DNA of 64,000 nucleotides from Yamagishiella unicocca (Eukaryota > Chlorophyta > Chlorophyceae > Chlamydomonadales > Volvocaceae). Shown here in pieces: positions 16,094-27,501 of this stretch. Below the pieces are notes generated by a model. It saw only the letters and a program-made list of their open reading frames with translations, made no database searches and was not told where the DNA came from. Position numbers and translations under genes: made by a program. The stretch spans positions 121,732 to 185,731 of the forward strand of contig BDSL01000148.1 of assembly GCA_003116995.1 (NCBI GenBank). The letters are read 5' to 3'. The first letter of the stretch is position 1, and every line of letters begins with the position of its first letter.

Positions 16094-19000
16094 ATGGCGG
16101 ACGCCCCGCCGGCCGACGCGCAGGCGGGAAGCAGCACCACAATCCTCGGCACCCTGTACCAATGGGGAGGCAGTGTTATGACCTATGCGCAGCAGCAGAT
16201 CAACAGGTATGTTAGAGTGACGCTTAAATATTTGAAAGTGCGTCATCGTCCGCGCCACCTTCTATCCACCGAGTTGCACCTCACGCTTTGAATGCCATGC
16301 AGCTTGATGGGATGGGAGGAGCTGGACGTGGTAGATCCTGAGGCCGAAAAAGCCAAGAAGGGCCAGGAGACGGAGACCAGCGGCCTACTTGAGCAGGTGC
16401 GGCGGCCGCAACCGTTGATTGTATAAATATTGCGCCTATAATAGAGAAAGCTCGTGGATTGATTTCAAAACTTTCATGAGCTGGCAAGAGAAGCTTTTCG
16501 AAGCTCTGGGGCCATTAGTTGGGGTAACACAGACCTGCAGCATGTTCCCAATGTAGTGATCATGGATCATAATTCAGCACTGAGCCGCCAAGTGCCGAGG
16601 GAGTTTTGATTCATCCTACATTACACCCTTTATCTCGCTCCTACCCTACCTACCTGCGTCACGCAGCCTCCGCACCCTCGGCTTCCTCCCTCCTCTGCTT
16701 AACATATTACCTCCTGGACGTGCCTTGACAGGAACGTAAGCAGGCTTGGGGAACCAAGCAGTTTCAGCAATACATCGGAGCGGACGTGACCAGCCTGCTC
16801 AGTGTACCAGTATGGATTATGGAGCCCTTCACCATCTTGCAAAAGGCGGCGGAGATCATGGAGTACACGCATTTGCTGGATCAGGCGGACGCCATGGATG
16901 ATGACTTCGACCGGTGTGGCATGAGGAAGGGTCGCAGGGCCAGGGGATTGCCAGCGCAACGGGTGACACGATGATGCCTTTGACCCTCTTGCATTGCAAT
17001 ATTCGGTACTTCGTTCCGGCATGCGATGCATCTTGTAGACCGAAATGCTTTGGACGATACAATGGGTCCCTGCACGCCTGTTGTCGGTTGGTTGGTGTGT
17101 GCGGTTTGTCTAAATAAACGTGTTCAGGTTTGACAGGGTTAGCTCGGGTACAGGCGTGGAGCGGCACGCGTCGCGCTGCCTGTCTTCCATGTTGCCTTTT
17201 TGCAGGTGCTTTCTTGCCTCCTAGCGACAGCTACATATACCCAAGCCACAATGGCGTGTGGCCTGAACGCCCATTGGTGCGGGCGACTCAGCCCCTTAAG
17301 GCGCTCAGCCTATAGTGGCCAGTAGTACAACATCAAAATTGCATCATCTCCGGGCCGCAGCGCCAGGAGGCAAACCAACTAAGAAGAGCGACAGCAAAGT
17401 CGCATCGTCGCCGGCACCCCTTGGCCAGGGCCAGGAGGCCATCAACTGTCAAACATTTGACGGCAAAGCCTGCATCTGTGCCTTTACGAACCACCAGCTT
17501 TCGAAAGTCCACCCCCAATGCAACATTGCTCATTTGCTGCGCCGTCGGGCTGCTCACCCGGCTCGTCAGCTAGCGCACGCGCTAGCAATCGGCTTAGGTC
17601 CCTTAACTCCCGACTGGACAGCTGGTAGTGGTTCAACAAGGCCGCTACCCATTGTCATGGTGCACCGCCGTTAACCGCCGTTTTTTGTTTGCTCTGCTGG
17701 GCCCCCTCATGCCTTGAATGCAGCTTTGCGTTGGTTGCAGCCTACTGCGTGTCGCCGTTTGGCGCCGCGGAGCGGGCCTGGAAGCCGTTTAACCCCATCC
17801 TGGGTGAGACTTACGAGCTGGAGGTGGGCGCTGGTGTACGGTACCTGGCAGAGCAGGTGTCGCACCACCCGCCCATCTGCGCCGCGCATGCCGAGAACAG
17901 TCACTTCCGCTATGACCTGGTGTCGGCGCCCACCACCCGCTTCTTGGGCAACAGCTTGGAGGTTTACCCCTATGGTACGTCTGACATGGAGCCAGGGAGG
18001 TGCCCTTACTTCCAAGCCCGACGCCATGGGCGGGAGGTGTGGCTTATTCAGGAAAAATGCGCCGCTGATGTCGTCATGCCGCATGTAGCGACCTTTCGAT
18101 ACAGAGAACTCAGTGCGCCTCCTGCTGGCGCATAAGCAACACGCCCCTCCTTTACTCCGCTACATCTCTCTCCCCGCCAGGCCGCACCCGAATCACTCTG
18201 GTCCGAAGCGGGGAAGTCTTCACGCTGGTTCCGCCCAACGCCATGGTGCACAACATCGTGATTGGGCGCACCTGGGTTGACGCGTACGGCCCCTTGACGA
18301 TCAACTGCATCACCACCGGTGCCAAGTGCCGTCTCGATTTTAAGCCATGCGGATGGTTTGGGTACGGTCGCTACGAGTTCGAGGGCTTCGTATACGATAA
18401 GAGTGAGTACGGGGCTAAATACCTTCATGCACCGCTTCAACCGACCCCGGGATGTGTTTTTGCTTTGATTTGTTCAGGGCAGGCAAGGCCTTGAAGTCCA
18501 CTTGGCCTGGGCACATTCCACGTTCAGGCAAGTGTCTGAACGTCTATCTAAGGATTCCCATATGTGTTCCCCCATGTATGCCTTCCTTAGACGGCGTCAA
18601 GCGCGTCAAGCTAACGGGGAAGTGGAACCAGTTCGTGGATGCAGTGCGCTGCGATGAGGAGGGCGCGCCCAAGCCAGACGCAGAAGTCAAGCGGCTGTGG
18701 ACGTGCACGCCTAAGCCTGTCAACGACTATTACTCTTTTACGCAATTTGCGCACACCCTGAACAGCAGCGATGGCATCCGTGCACCGCTGCCTAGCGACA
18801 GCAGGTGCGTCCCGACTGTACAACGTGCGCATGACAAAAGTCATTATACATACAATTGTCTTTGTTCTACCAGGTTCCTGCACATCTTTCGAGCTGTCCC
18901 GTTAAGTACTTTGCAAAGTGGGAGGTATTAGTACGGCAAGTATTGCTACGCTGCTTGGCCGCAGGCGCCGCCCCGACCGCGCCAAGCTGGCCGCCGGCGA

Positions 19001-19479
19001 AATGGTCTCGGCCGGCAGTGAGAAGGTGCGGCTGGAGGAGGTGCAGCGCGCAGAGCGGCGCGAGCGCGACAAGCGGTCTGACTCGTGGATGCCCCGCTGG
19101 TTCCGTAAGGTGGATGACGCCAAGCTGTACGATGGTGAGTTGCAGATATGACGTATCCAGACGTGAATGTGGTTGCCGTTTTCGCATGCAACGAAGCTAT
19201 CTCTACGCTCTTTCTCAAAACGCCGTGGTTGTGGCGTCTTATTGACAGCGGAGACCCGTCGCACACGGGACACACGGGATGATGTTTTTCTTAGCTTGCA
19301 AGTTTTTGATTGGACCCTCTTTCTCCTCCTTGCGTGCAGGCGAGCTAGAGGTGTCGAAGGTGCCCTTCTGGGAGTTTACGGGCGACTACATCAAACGCCC
19401 GCAGGCCGAAGTCGGCACTGCCACGGAGATCAACGGGAAGGGTTTCTGCCCCTGGCAGTACCCCGAGATGCATGCATGA
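16094..19479 (+). CDS. Oxysterol-binding protein-related protein (ORP)
   Basis: Lipid-transfer protein that exchanges sterols or phosphoinositides at membrane contact sites. Eight exons join in phase: 16094-16206, 16303-16396, 16732-16913, 17724-17974, 18181-18402, 18591-18804, 18965-19134, 19340-19479, giving 461 residues. Family landmarks in order: VTSLLSVPVWIMEP, WKPFNPILGETYE, the ORP fingerprint EQVSHHPP, the FKPCGWFG block, RRRPDR near the C-terminus, and a terminal KGFCPWQYPEMHA. There is no PH domain or obvious FFAT motif, so this is a short, plant/fungal-style ORP consisting essentially of the lipid-binding barrel. The third intron (16914-17723) is long and contains no recognisable gene. 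A TGTAA motif is at 19636-19640. Confidence 0.95.
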
Positions 19480-20276
19480 CCGCGTAAAGTGGTTTCTCCC
19501 TTGTATCAAGATTGCGATTGGTCGGGGTTTGTGCTGCGTGGGATCGGATGACGAGCTGTCGTATACGATACTACGACCTCAGCAACCAGCAAATTGGGGC
19601 AGATGTATTGACGCTCAGATGACTGATGGTGACGTTGTAAAGTCTCCTGCAAGTAAATGCCCTGTGTCCAATTTCGTTTCATAATACCAGTGGTGGCATG
19701 AGTGTATCCCTACCACTGATACACTCAACGATTTCTGATAGTTAGGTTCGAAAGGGATTGTGTCGTTCTTGCTGTTGCGAACATATCATAGCCAACTGGG
19801 TCGTATTGTAGGGTCTTGCCTGCATAACCAGCGGTTTGATATAGGGTTCTTGCCAGCCATGCGTGGTAGGAGCTTTTTGCATGTTATCCACATCCATGTA
19901 AGCAACAAGCTTCGGCATGAAACAAGAAGCTTACTATCATAGCCTTGTATTAGTTAACCGTTACAGTGAGCTCCAAACCTTAATGGGTAGAACCTTTATA
20001 TGGGTAACGTCTAAAAAGTAGGTGCCTCTGCAAAACATTCCCAGTGCAACCGTTTTTGAAGGGGTTACCAAGCCACATCGACCACGGCAGGCATGTGTAA
20101 TCAAGTCAAGTCAAGGCATAAAAACCGCAAACACTGTGCCTCATAACTGGGGCAAACGTTGTGTGGTCCATGTCCCAAAACATCGTCATCTATACCGTCA
20201 AAATCAGAGTACAACAAAGGCAATACACAAACGATCCGACACAGGCAAATGCTGAGTACAGCCACTGGGTTTCGCC
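19480..20276. other. Convergent intergenic region, ORP / eIF4A-III
   Basis: Lies between two convergent stop codons, so it should hold both 3' UTRs. TGTAA motifs occur on the plus strand at 19636-19640 and on the minus strand at 19965-19961. No coding signal. Confidence 0.6.
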
Positions 20277-23207
20277 TTAGATAAGCTCGGCTACGTTCAT
20301 GGGCATCTCATCGATTTGCGTCGAGTAGTACTGCTCGATATCGCGTAGGATGCGGATGTCGTCATTGCGGACGAAGTTGATGGCTACACCCTTGCGGCCG
20401 AACCGGCCTGAGCGGCCAATGCGGTGGATGTATAGTTCACGGTTGTTGGGCAGGTCGTAGTTGATGACCAGCGACACCTGCTGCACGTCGAGACCGCGCG
20501 CCCACACATCAGTGGTGATGAGCACACGTGCGGCCCCGGAGCGGAACTCGCCCATAATGGCTTCACGCTCCTTCTGCACCATGTCTCCATGCATGGACGC
20601 AACCGTGAAGTTGTTCTGTCGCATTTTCTCTGTCAGCCAGTCCACCTTCCGCTTGGTGTTGCAGAAGATGACGGCCTGTAGTCGTGTTATCACAGTACCA
20701 TTGCATGTGGAGTCAATAAACCAGCGCTGCACGCGTCACATAATCAGCCTATCGCGTACGAGCCCTGTCTACCCAGTGACGGTTGTTGAATGTCACGTTT
20801 CAGGGTTTCAGCCCCTTTCAAAGCCGGGCCAGCAATTTACCTGAGTGATCGTCAGCGTGTCGTACAGGTCGCAGAGCGTGTCGAACTTCCACTCCTCCCG
20901 CTCCACAGCGACAAAGAACTGCTTAATGCCCTGTGGGTTCAGTAAGCGCGGGTGAACAATTTGGGAACAGATTGGGAACACCTTATTATACCCATGCGCA
21001 TGGAACCCCAAGGTCATGGCGGATGTTCGCGCCCAACACACTAAAGACACGTCATGTACATAAGGCAAGGATTCCGACGCCTTATGGCCCAGACTTGATG
21101 ACCCCAATGCAACCGCGCCAATTGAAGCACCTATATCACGGTATCCTTGTTGCTCCCCGACCTAGTACCGTCCGATAATGGTTCGACGTTGTACCCATCA
21201 TAATCTAACCCAGTCACGCAACTAGTATTACAGTACCTACGTGTTTTCGGTACCAAGCTGAAACCCAACGGACCTAAACCCAACCCAGCATTGTCAGCAC
21301 ACCATACATCGGCAGTCTATCCCAGCCTAGTCCGTCTAACGTCGCAAACTAGTGCCACTGTAGTTGAAGGAATCACATCCGGAGCAATGCAAGGCCGTGG
21401 AGACAAATTTGTTTTCTTCATAACCCCACTAGTCATCATGTGCTCATACAGGTGCCCACAGCACCATCCTACTGCCGTGTTCGCCCCTTAACACCACTTT
21501 CTTCCCAACTCTCATACCTCCAAAGTCAGCTCATCACGCTTGACTAACACGCGGATGGGATCCGTCATGAATTTGTTCGTCATCTCAAGGACCTCCGCTG
21601 GCAGCGTGGCGCTGACTAGCACCACCTGCGTCTCAGGCGGGAGATACCTGCAATATGCACCACGATGCTCCCGTATCAGGGGATGTTCGGATGTAATAAC
21701 ACGCTTCATGCTTCGTGACGGTCAGTTTACAAGGCTCGCACTGAACTGCCAACAGACTGTCCCTGAGTGATCCACTATATTGCGCGCTGGCCCACCGGTA
21801 AATGTCGTAGATCTGGTCCTTGAAGTTCTTCGCCAGCATTTCGTCTGCTTCGTCCAGGATGAGCGTCTTAATGTGGCGGGTGCGTAGGTTCCGGCGCTGG
21901 ATCATATCGAATACGCGCCCAGGCGTCCCCGACACGACGTGCACGCCATTCTCCAACTTACGGATGTCCTCGCCTGCACGTTGGGTGTCCCACCAAGAGG
22001 GAGATAGTGCTGTCAGTTTTGCCTACTCCATTTCAATAGAAGGGTGAACACTACGACGAGTCGGCAAGATGGTGCTTTAGCGAATACCTCATCCATTTAA
22101 CTAAAGCGTGTAAATATTTTTGCCGGTTTGCTCGCTGCTGTCCTTGAGGCGCCTTAACTCTCAGGGCCCAAGGCCCTAATTCAGCTGGTCACGATTTTTT
22201 CAGCGTGACGCAGCCAGCTACACAAGGGGACTGAACCTGATACCCACATCGAGCCTGAAATGGACGTTAATACCCCTTCCGTTCGTAGAACGGCAACAGT
22301 GCAGTCAATGCCAGGGCCAAATTAACTCGGGTATGTGGTATTGACCGTACAGTAATAAGTTCACATGTGTTTAATACGCAACCTCTTCCGGGTGGGGAAG
22401 TGTTAACGCAGCGCAGCATAGACTGGTATCCGTCAATCATGGCACAAACCTGCTTTACAATTCAGCACTCCATGGATGCTCTTTGTTGGTCGTGTTTGCC
22501 AAACCCTACCGCTCACGAACTGGACAGCAAATAGTGCACCGCCGAGCACGCCGCCTTTAGGAAAATCCTCCAATCCCATGCACTTTGGTACCTAATAAAA
22601 CCCAGTGCAACCGCCCCTTGCCCGCCTCCTGCCCATGCGCATTCCACACTTCCCCCCCAACCTACCTAGGCTCTTTCCACCAACGCACGCATGAGCCTGG
22701 ATATTCATGAAATCGCCCACCGCCAAGATGACCTTCTCCGTCTGCTGCGCCAGCTCGCGTGTGGGTGACAGGATGAGCACTTGACACCTGCGTCAAACCC
22801 CGGGACCATGCATTTTCAGTCATTGCAAATGCGTCCAACTATAGGTGTTTGCCCATCCGCCGAGACCCCACATCAATGCATCCCCGTGATTACCCAGCAG
22901 CAGCTGCTGCGCCGATACCCTTCCTATGGACGCCCAAGAACGCTTACTCCCGCATCGCCACGTCGATCAGCTGGCATGTAGAGACGGAAATCATTGACGA
23001 CTTTCCCGTGCCAGACTGCGCCTGTGCAATTACATCACGGCCTTGCACGATCGGCAACACAGCTCGTTGTTGAATGGCCGATGGCTTTTCAAAGCCATAC
23101 GCGTAAAGACCTCTCAGCAGTTCCTCCTTCAGCCCCATAGTGTCGAAAGTGTTGAACACTTTCACACCCTTTGACGTCTCGAATTTAACGTCTTCATCAT
23201 CCTCCAT
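20277..23207 (-). CDS. EIF4A3: eIF4A-III, exon junction complex DEAD-box helicase
   Basis: ATP-dependent RNA clamp of the exon junction complex, deposited upstream of splice junctions with Mago, Y14 and MLN51. Six exons on the minus strand: 23207-22948, 22787-22666, 21973-21796, 21647-21518, 20930-20841, 20675-20277; all phases match, giving 392 residues. Landmarks: [12 protein letters not shown] (Q-motif), SGTGKS (motif I), [42 protein letters not shown] and the family's conserved end [31 protein letters not shown] and the C-terminal lobe match eIF4A-III rather than translation eIF4A. Motif I ends in Ser where the family normally has Thr, and the next residues (SMISVS) also diverge. The start ATG at 23207 gives a short acidic N-terminus. 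Confidence 0.97.
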
Positions 23208-23841
23208 ATCCTGCGCCCTGCACAGGCAACAGTACCACATTCCACAGGTGTAACGACCGGTGTAAGAAATTGTCTTTGCATGCAGGGCCCAAGGACGAAA
23301 AGAGCCGGTCTGAAACTAAACGGGCCTTGAGACGCCGCCGACAACAAGACCGGAGCGAAAACCACATACCATTTACGAATCCCACAAAAGCTCAGAGATA
23401 AGCAAAACAGTAATTACGCAAGGCGCGATAGGGCAAGCCTCACCGGTTCCGGGCCATGCTGTCCAGAGATTCACTCCAACAGCCCCTCCTCCGCTATCCT
23501 AAACAATTAAAAGCAATAATGGTGTAGAGAGGTTATAAGGTGGAGTCGCGGACTGTGCACAAGTTCGCGAACTATTGTGCAGATCGTCAAAGTAAGTGAA
23601 AGAAACACAGCCCCTGAAGGCAGTATATGATATACACGCTGTAACGCACTGACGAAATGAGGTCAAACCTTCATGAAGCGGTCTCGCGAGAGGGAAGGCA
23701 CTCTCCCACAGTACGATGCTGTCGTGCAACGTGCCGTATTTTCATCTGCGTGAGAAGATCAACAAGGCTACTCCAACATTCTTGTCCCCGCTACTGCTGC
23801 AACACGTTAAGTCGCAGGACCAGTTAAGACAGCAGGCCAAG
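23208..23841. promoter_or_regulatory. Divergent promoter region, eIF4A-III / LIL3
   Basis: The 634 bases between the two divergent ATGs must drive a constitutive RNA factor on one side and a chlorophyll-pathway gene on the other. I see no named element. Confidence 0.55.
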
Positions 23842-25887
23842 ATGCAGTCGGCTCTCCTTAACCGCGCTCGCGGTGCCGCCTTCAAGGCGTCGCGGCCCAC
23901 TGGATGCAGCCGGTATGTCCCTTATTATCGCTCAGTCGTCCATCATAAGTACTTGAAAACGTTGACGGATCCTTCTGGGTGCGTACTTGTGCAGGTCGGT
24001 CGTGGTCGTCCGCGCGACTGCTGAGGCCGTCGTCGAGAAGAAGGTACGCAAGATATTGCCGGCGCAGTTAAGGATCCAAGTCAAATTGAAACGGTAGCGA
24101 CCCCGATCCGCGGTGTATTCTTACAGGACCGCAAACTTGGCCCTCTGGAGCGTGGTGGCACCCTGTCTGGCGACGCCGCTGCTGGCAAGGTGCGTCCTCG
24201 GTGACTTTTTATGAATTACAGACGATACGTGCGTTCCTACTTGATGTTGGTTTCTTTTTGGTTGAGGCGACGGGGTCGGCGTCGCTCCGCATGCGAGAAA
24301 ATGATCCTTGTCCATCGTTGCGCGTCTTGTGCACATCAATAATCTCGTTATCTATTGTTAACTGAATTTTCAGGATGCTGGTGACAAGGCCCGCGCTAAG
24401 GCTACGGGCGCTGTCGCCGCAGCCACGATCCTGCAAATCGTGGACGGCCGCTTCCGCGACGACCGGTGGATCGGCGGTCGCTGGGACCTGAACCAGTTTA
24501 AGAACTCTGCAGGAGAGGTTGACTGGGATAAGGTACGAGATCGCTAAAATCAGACAACTTGCGAGCGTCTTCTGGGAGAATAATCGTGCGCCACGTGCGC
24601 ACGATCACACCACTTCAGCCATTGCACCGGACAGCCATCGCATGGGCATGAGCGATCGCATTTCCCCTCTGGAGTGATAAAGGCTGCGAGCCAGCGGTTA
24701 CCAACTGCCAGTTGTGTTGGCCCCCTGCCCCCACGAGAAACACATCCCTACAAATACCCGGGTAGCTATGTAACGCTCAATGTCGCACGTATGTACCTCA
24801 AAGCTGCTGTGGCGGAGCTGTAATTTCCTAATCTGCCTAAGTACACCGTTTGGCCAGAGTTTACTAGGTCCGCGTCGAACAATGGGGGCAAAGGCTCCTC
24901 GTATCCCTCTGTTCCTCACCAGGTTTGGGTAAGAATGCTTCGACAGGCTAAGAGTGCCACGGCAAGCATCAGGCCCGGCTAGATATGTTTCATCACAACA
25001 GACACACAAACGCCCAGGCACAAACACAGACACACAGGCAAATACAGTAATTGCGTTCGGGAGACCGTTTCGAGCGGATAACCTGTAATGTTCGGCTCAT
25101 CCAAAGTTCATTGCCACGCTTCTTCATATATCTCCGCTATGCGTGAACCAACGTTGTGGTTAGTAGCTGACTTTGCCGCTCTCGCGTCGGGCTTCAGGTG
25201 ATCGATGCCGAGGTTGCTCGCCGCAAGCTGCTGGAGGACTTCCCCATTCCCTCGATCAATGAGGAGCCTGTCAACTTTGACACCAGCGAGATCCCTTGGT
25301 GGGCTTGGGTCAAGCGGTTCCACCTCCCTGAGGTAAGAGTACCACTAATGTATCAGACGCTGACAGCCAAAAAACAGGCAGGGTTTTTCCTTGTAATAGC
25401 CTATTTTTTGCAGCGATCCAATAGCCCTCCGGTATGGGTTTTCAATGTCCTCTTGCGCTACGATTCCTGCCCCTGGTGCTGTCAATGCATTCACTGCGTA
25501 TATGCAAATTTGGACTGTCCTCAGCGTGTACAATGGTGGTTTCGCGATGCTCAGTCCTATGCCCCCGAATCCTTTTCCTATTGCCCATAACATCTATGCC
25601 CTGTATCCTCCCATTGCCAGGCGGAGAAGCTGAACGGTCGTGCCGCCATGATGGGTTATGTGCTGGCCCTGTTCGTGGATTCGCTGACGGGCGCGGGCCT
25701 GCTAGAGCAGCAAGAGTCTTTCCTCGGCAAGCTGGCTCTGCACGTGTGCGTGTTTGCCATCCTGCTGGTGCGCACCTCCACTGACCTGGACAAGTACAAG
25801 GGCCTGATCGATGAGGCCACCTTCTACGACAAGCAGTGGAATGCTACATGGGAGGGCGCCAAGCGGCCATCGGAGGCTGAGCAATAA
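23842..25887 (+). CDS. LIL3: Light-harvesting-like protein LIL3
   Basis: Chloroplast thylakoid protein of the LHC superfamily. In plants LIL3 anchors geranylgeranyl reductase and protochlorophyllide oxidoreductase and so supports chlorophyll and tocopherol synthesis. Six exons join in phase: 23842-23912, 23995-24043, 24127-24189, 24374-24532, 25198-25332, 25621-25887, giving 247 residues. The first 40 or so residues are basic and Ala/Ser-rich, as in a transit peptide. Family blocks: [28 protein letters not shown], then the chlorophyll-binding helix [13 protein letters not shown] ending DSLTG, a second hydrophobic helix, and [17 protein letters not shown] near the end. The WWAWVKR segment and the single LHC motif followed by a second helix separate it from LHC antenna, SEP and OHP proteins. 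TGTAA at 26093-26097 fits the polyadenylation signal. Confidence 0.95.
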
Positions 25888-27501
25888 AGGCTCACCAATT
25901 GACTAAACACCGTGCGCGGACTTGGGTGTGGTGGGGAGGCAGGGGACTGGCGAAAGCAAACGCTATTAATGGTCATGCATTGTCGAGGACCAGTTATGAA
26001 AGCGTTTTATCGCCTCGTCTGAATGACCTTTCGTTAACAAACTCTGACAGCCTGGTTATCGATTCTTATTCAGTATGACGGAACATTTTCAGTGTAATTA
26101 ATGACTCACTGGGACCGGCATTTTTGCGGGGCAGGGCTTGTGACTACAGACGCTAGAGATAAATACGAAGCACGCTAGGTGGGGATGCAGGTGGTCCACG
26201 GACGGGGTTTCGGAGAGCAGAAGGCCTCGCTACATTCAGGACGAGCGCGATGGATGTGCTCGAGCTTCGAACTTGATTGCCATTGGGTGGGATTCTATGT
26301 AACGTAATTTGACGACAAAAAGCGACAATGGATGCCTGTGATCTCAGCGACTGGTTGCCGTGGGGATCCGGAATGGCCTAACGGACTCGACCATATGCGC
26401 CCCCTAGAGAGTCTACCGCCAATTGTCTACTGGATGCGCGGTCTCAGCGCCATGCAGATATCCTATGTGCACTAAGCAGCCAAATCGAATAATCGACTAC
26501 CTAAGAGACAATGCAGCCGATTCAGCAGCACATTACCTCCGGTTGATGACTTGCAGCAGCGGGGCACCTTAACCTACTGATAGGTAAATCATTTAAGCCC
26601 CCCATTGAAACCCTCCTCGCTGCATTGAACCGAGCTGGTGGAGTGTTGTGGCACAACGTCTGCAGACCCAGCACCCGCTGAACCCGTTGCAGCAGCGGTC
26701 CGGCGATGCAAAGATGACGTTGACCCATGGGGCACTGAGCACAGAATTGACGTGTACCGGTACCGGCACCAATGCATGCACTATGAATAAATTTATACAA
26801 GGCACGTATTCATTGCCGATATGCGATACGGTAGCATGGAATATCGGCGCAACAGTTCGCACTCAATGTTCGCACTTTCGCAGTGCAGCACCAGTCATCG
26901 GCATCGGACACCATTGAATACCTTTGTTTGCTGATGAACGGCTTCTTGTACTTCATGGCTAAAGTCGCCGTACAGCGAACCGCCGACATGGTTCCTACAG
27001 GTTGCCGGAGAATCGATGAGTGGATGTTTGTCTTTCTTTCATAGACTGTGATTTCGTTTTGCAATGCTAACCCGCTGCACTACCAAGACCCGGCCTGTGG
27101 CATCGCGCTAATAAAACTTCTGTATTGACGGAGACAGATTTCCAATACTTCTTTCTCTGCATGTGATTGACGTCTTCAAAGGGTAGCATCATGTTAAAGA
27201 TGATCAAGGTACGGAGCGGAAACAGGGTTCTGTGGGACGGCTGTGGAGGCCACCCTAAAGGACGGCCGCTGATTATGGTTTCAGATATTAGTTGTTCTGT
27301 TGTCAAGGGTGTGGGGCGAAGGGTGAGGCTGGAAAACCTGTTCCGGTTCGCTTACCCGACATGGTGTCTCGGGTTCTTGTTGATTTGCAGCCTGCAGCCT
27401 GGGTTCTCGTCTCCAGCCTGGATGCAGTGACACCTGCCTGCGTGCAGTGCATGTCCATACTTCGACACTGATGGATAACAAGTTCCTCTGAACCCGTTTG
27501 A
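25888..27501. other. Intergenic region LIL3 - DHODH
   Basis: About 1.6 kb with the LIL3 3' UTR and the upstream region of the DHODH gene. Only short frames without recognisable features are seen. Confidence 0.5.
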
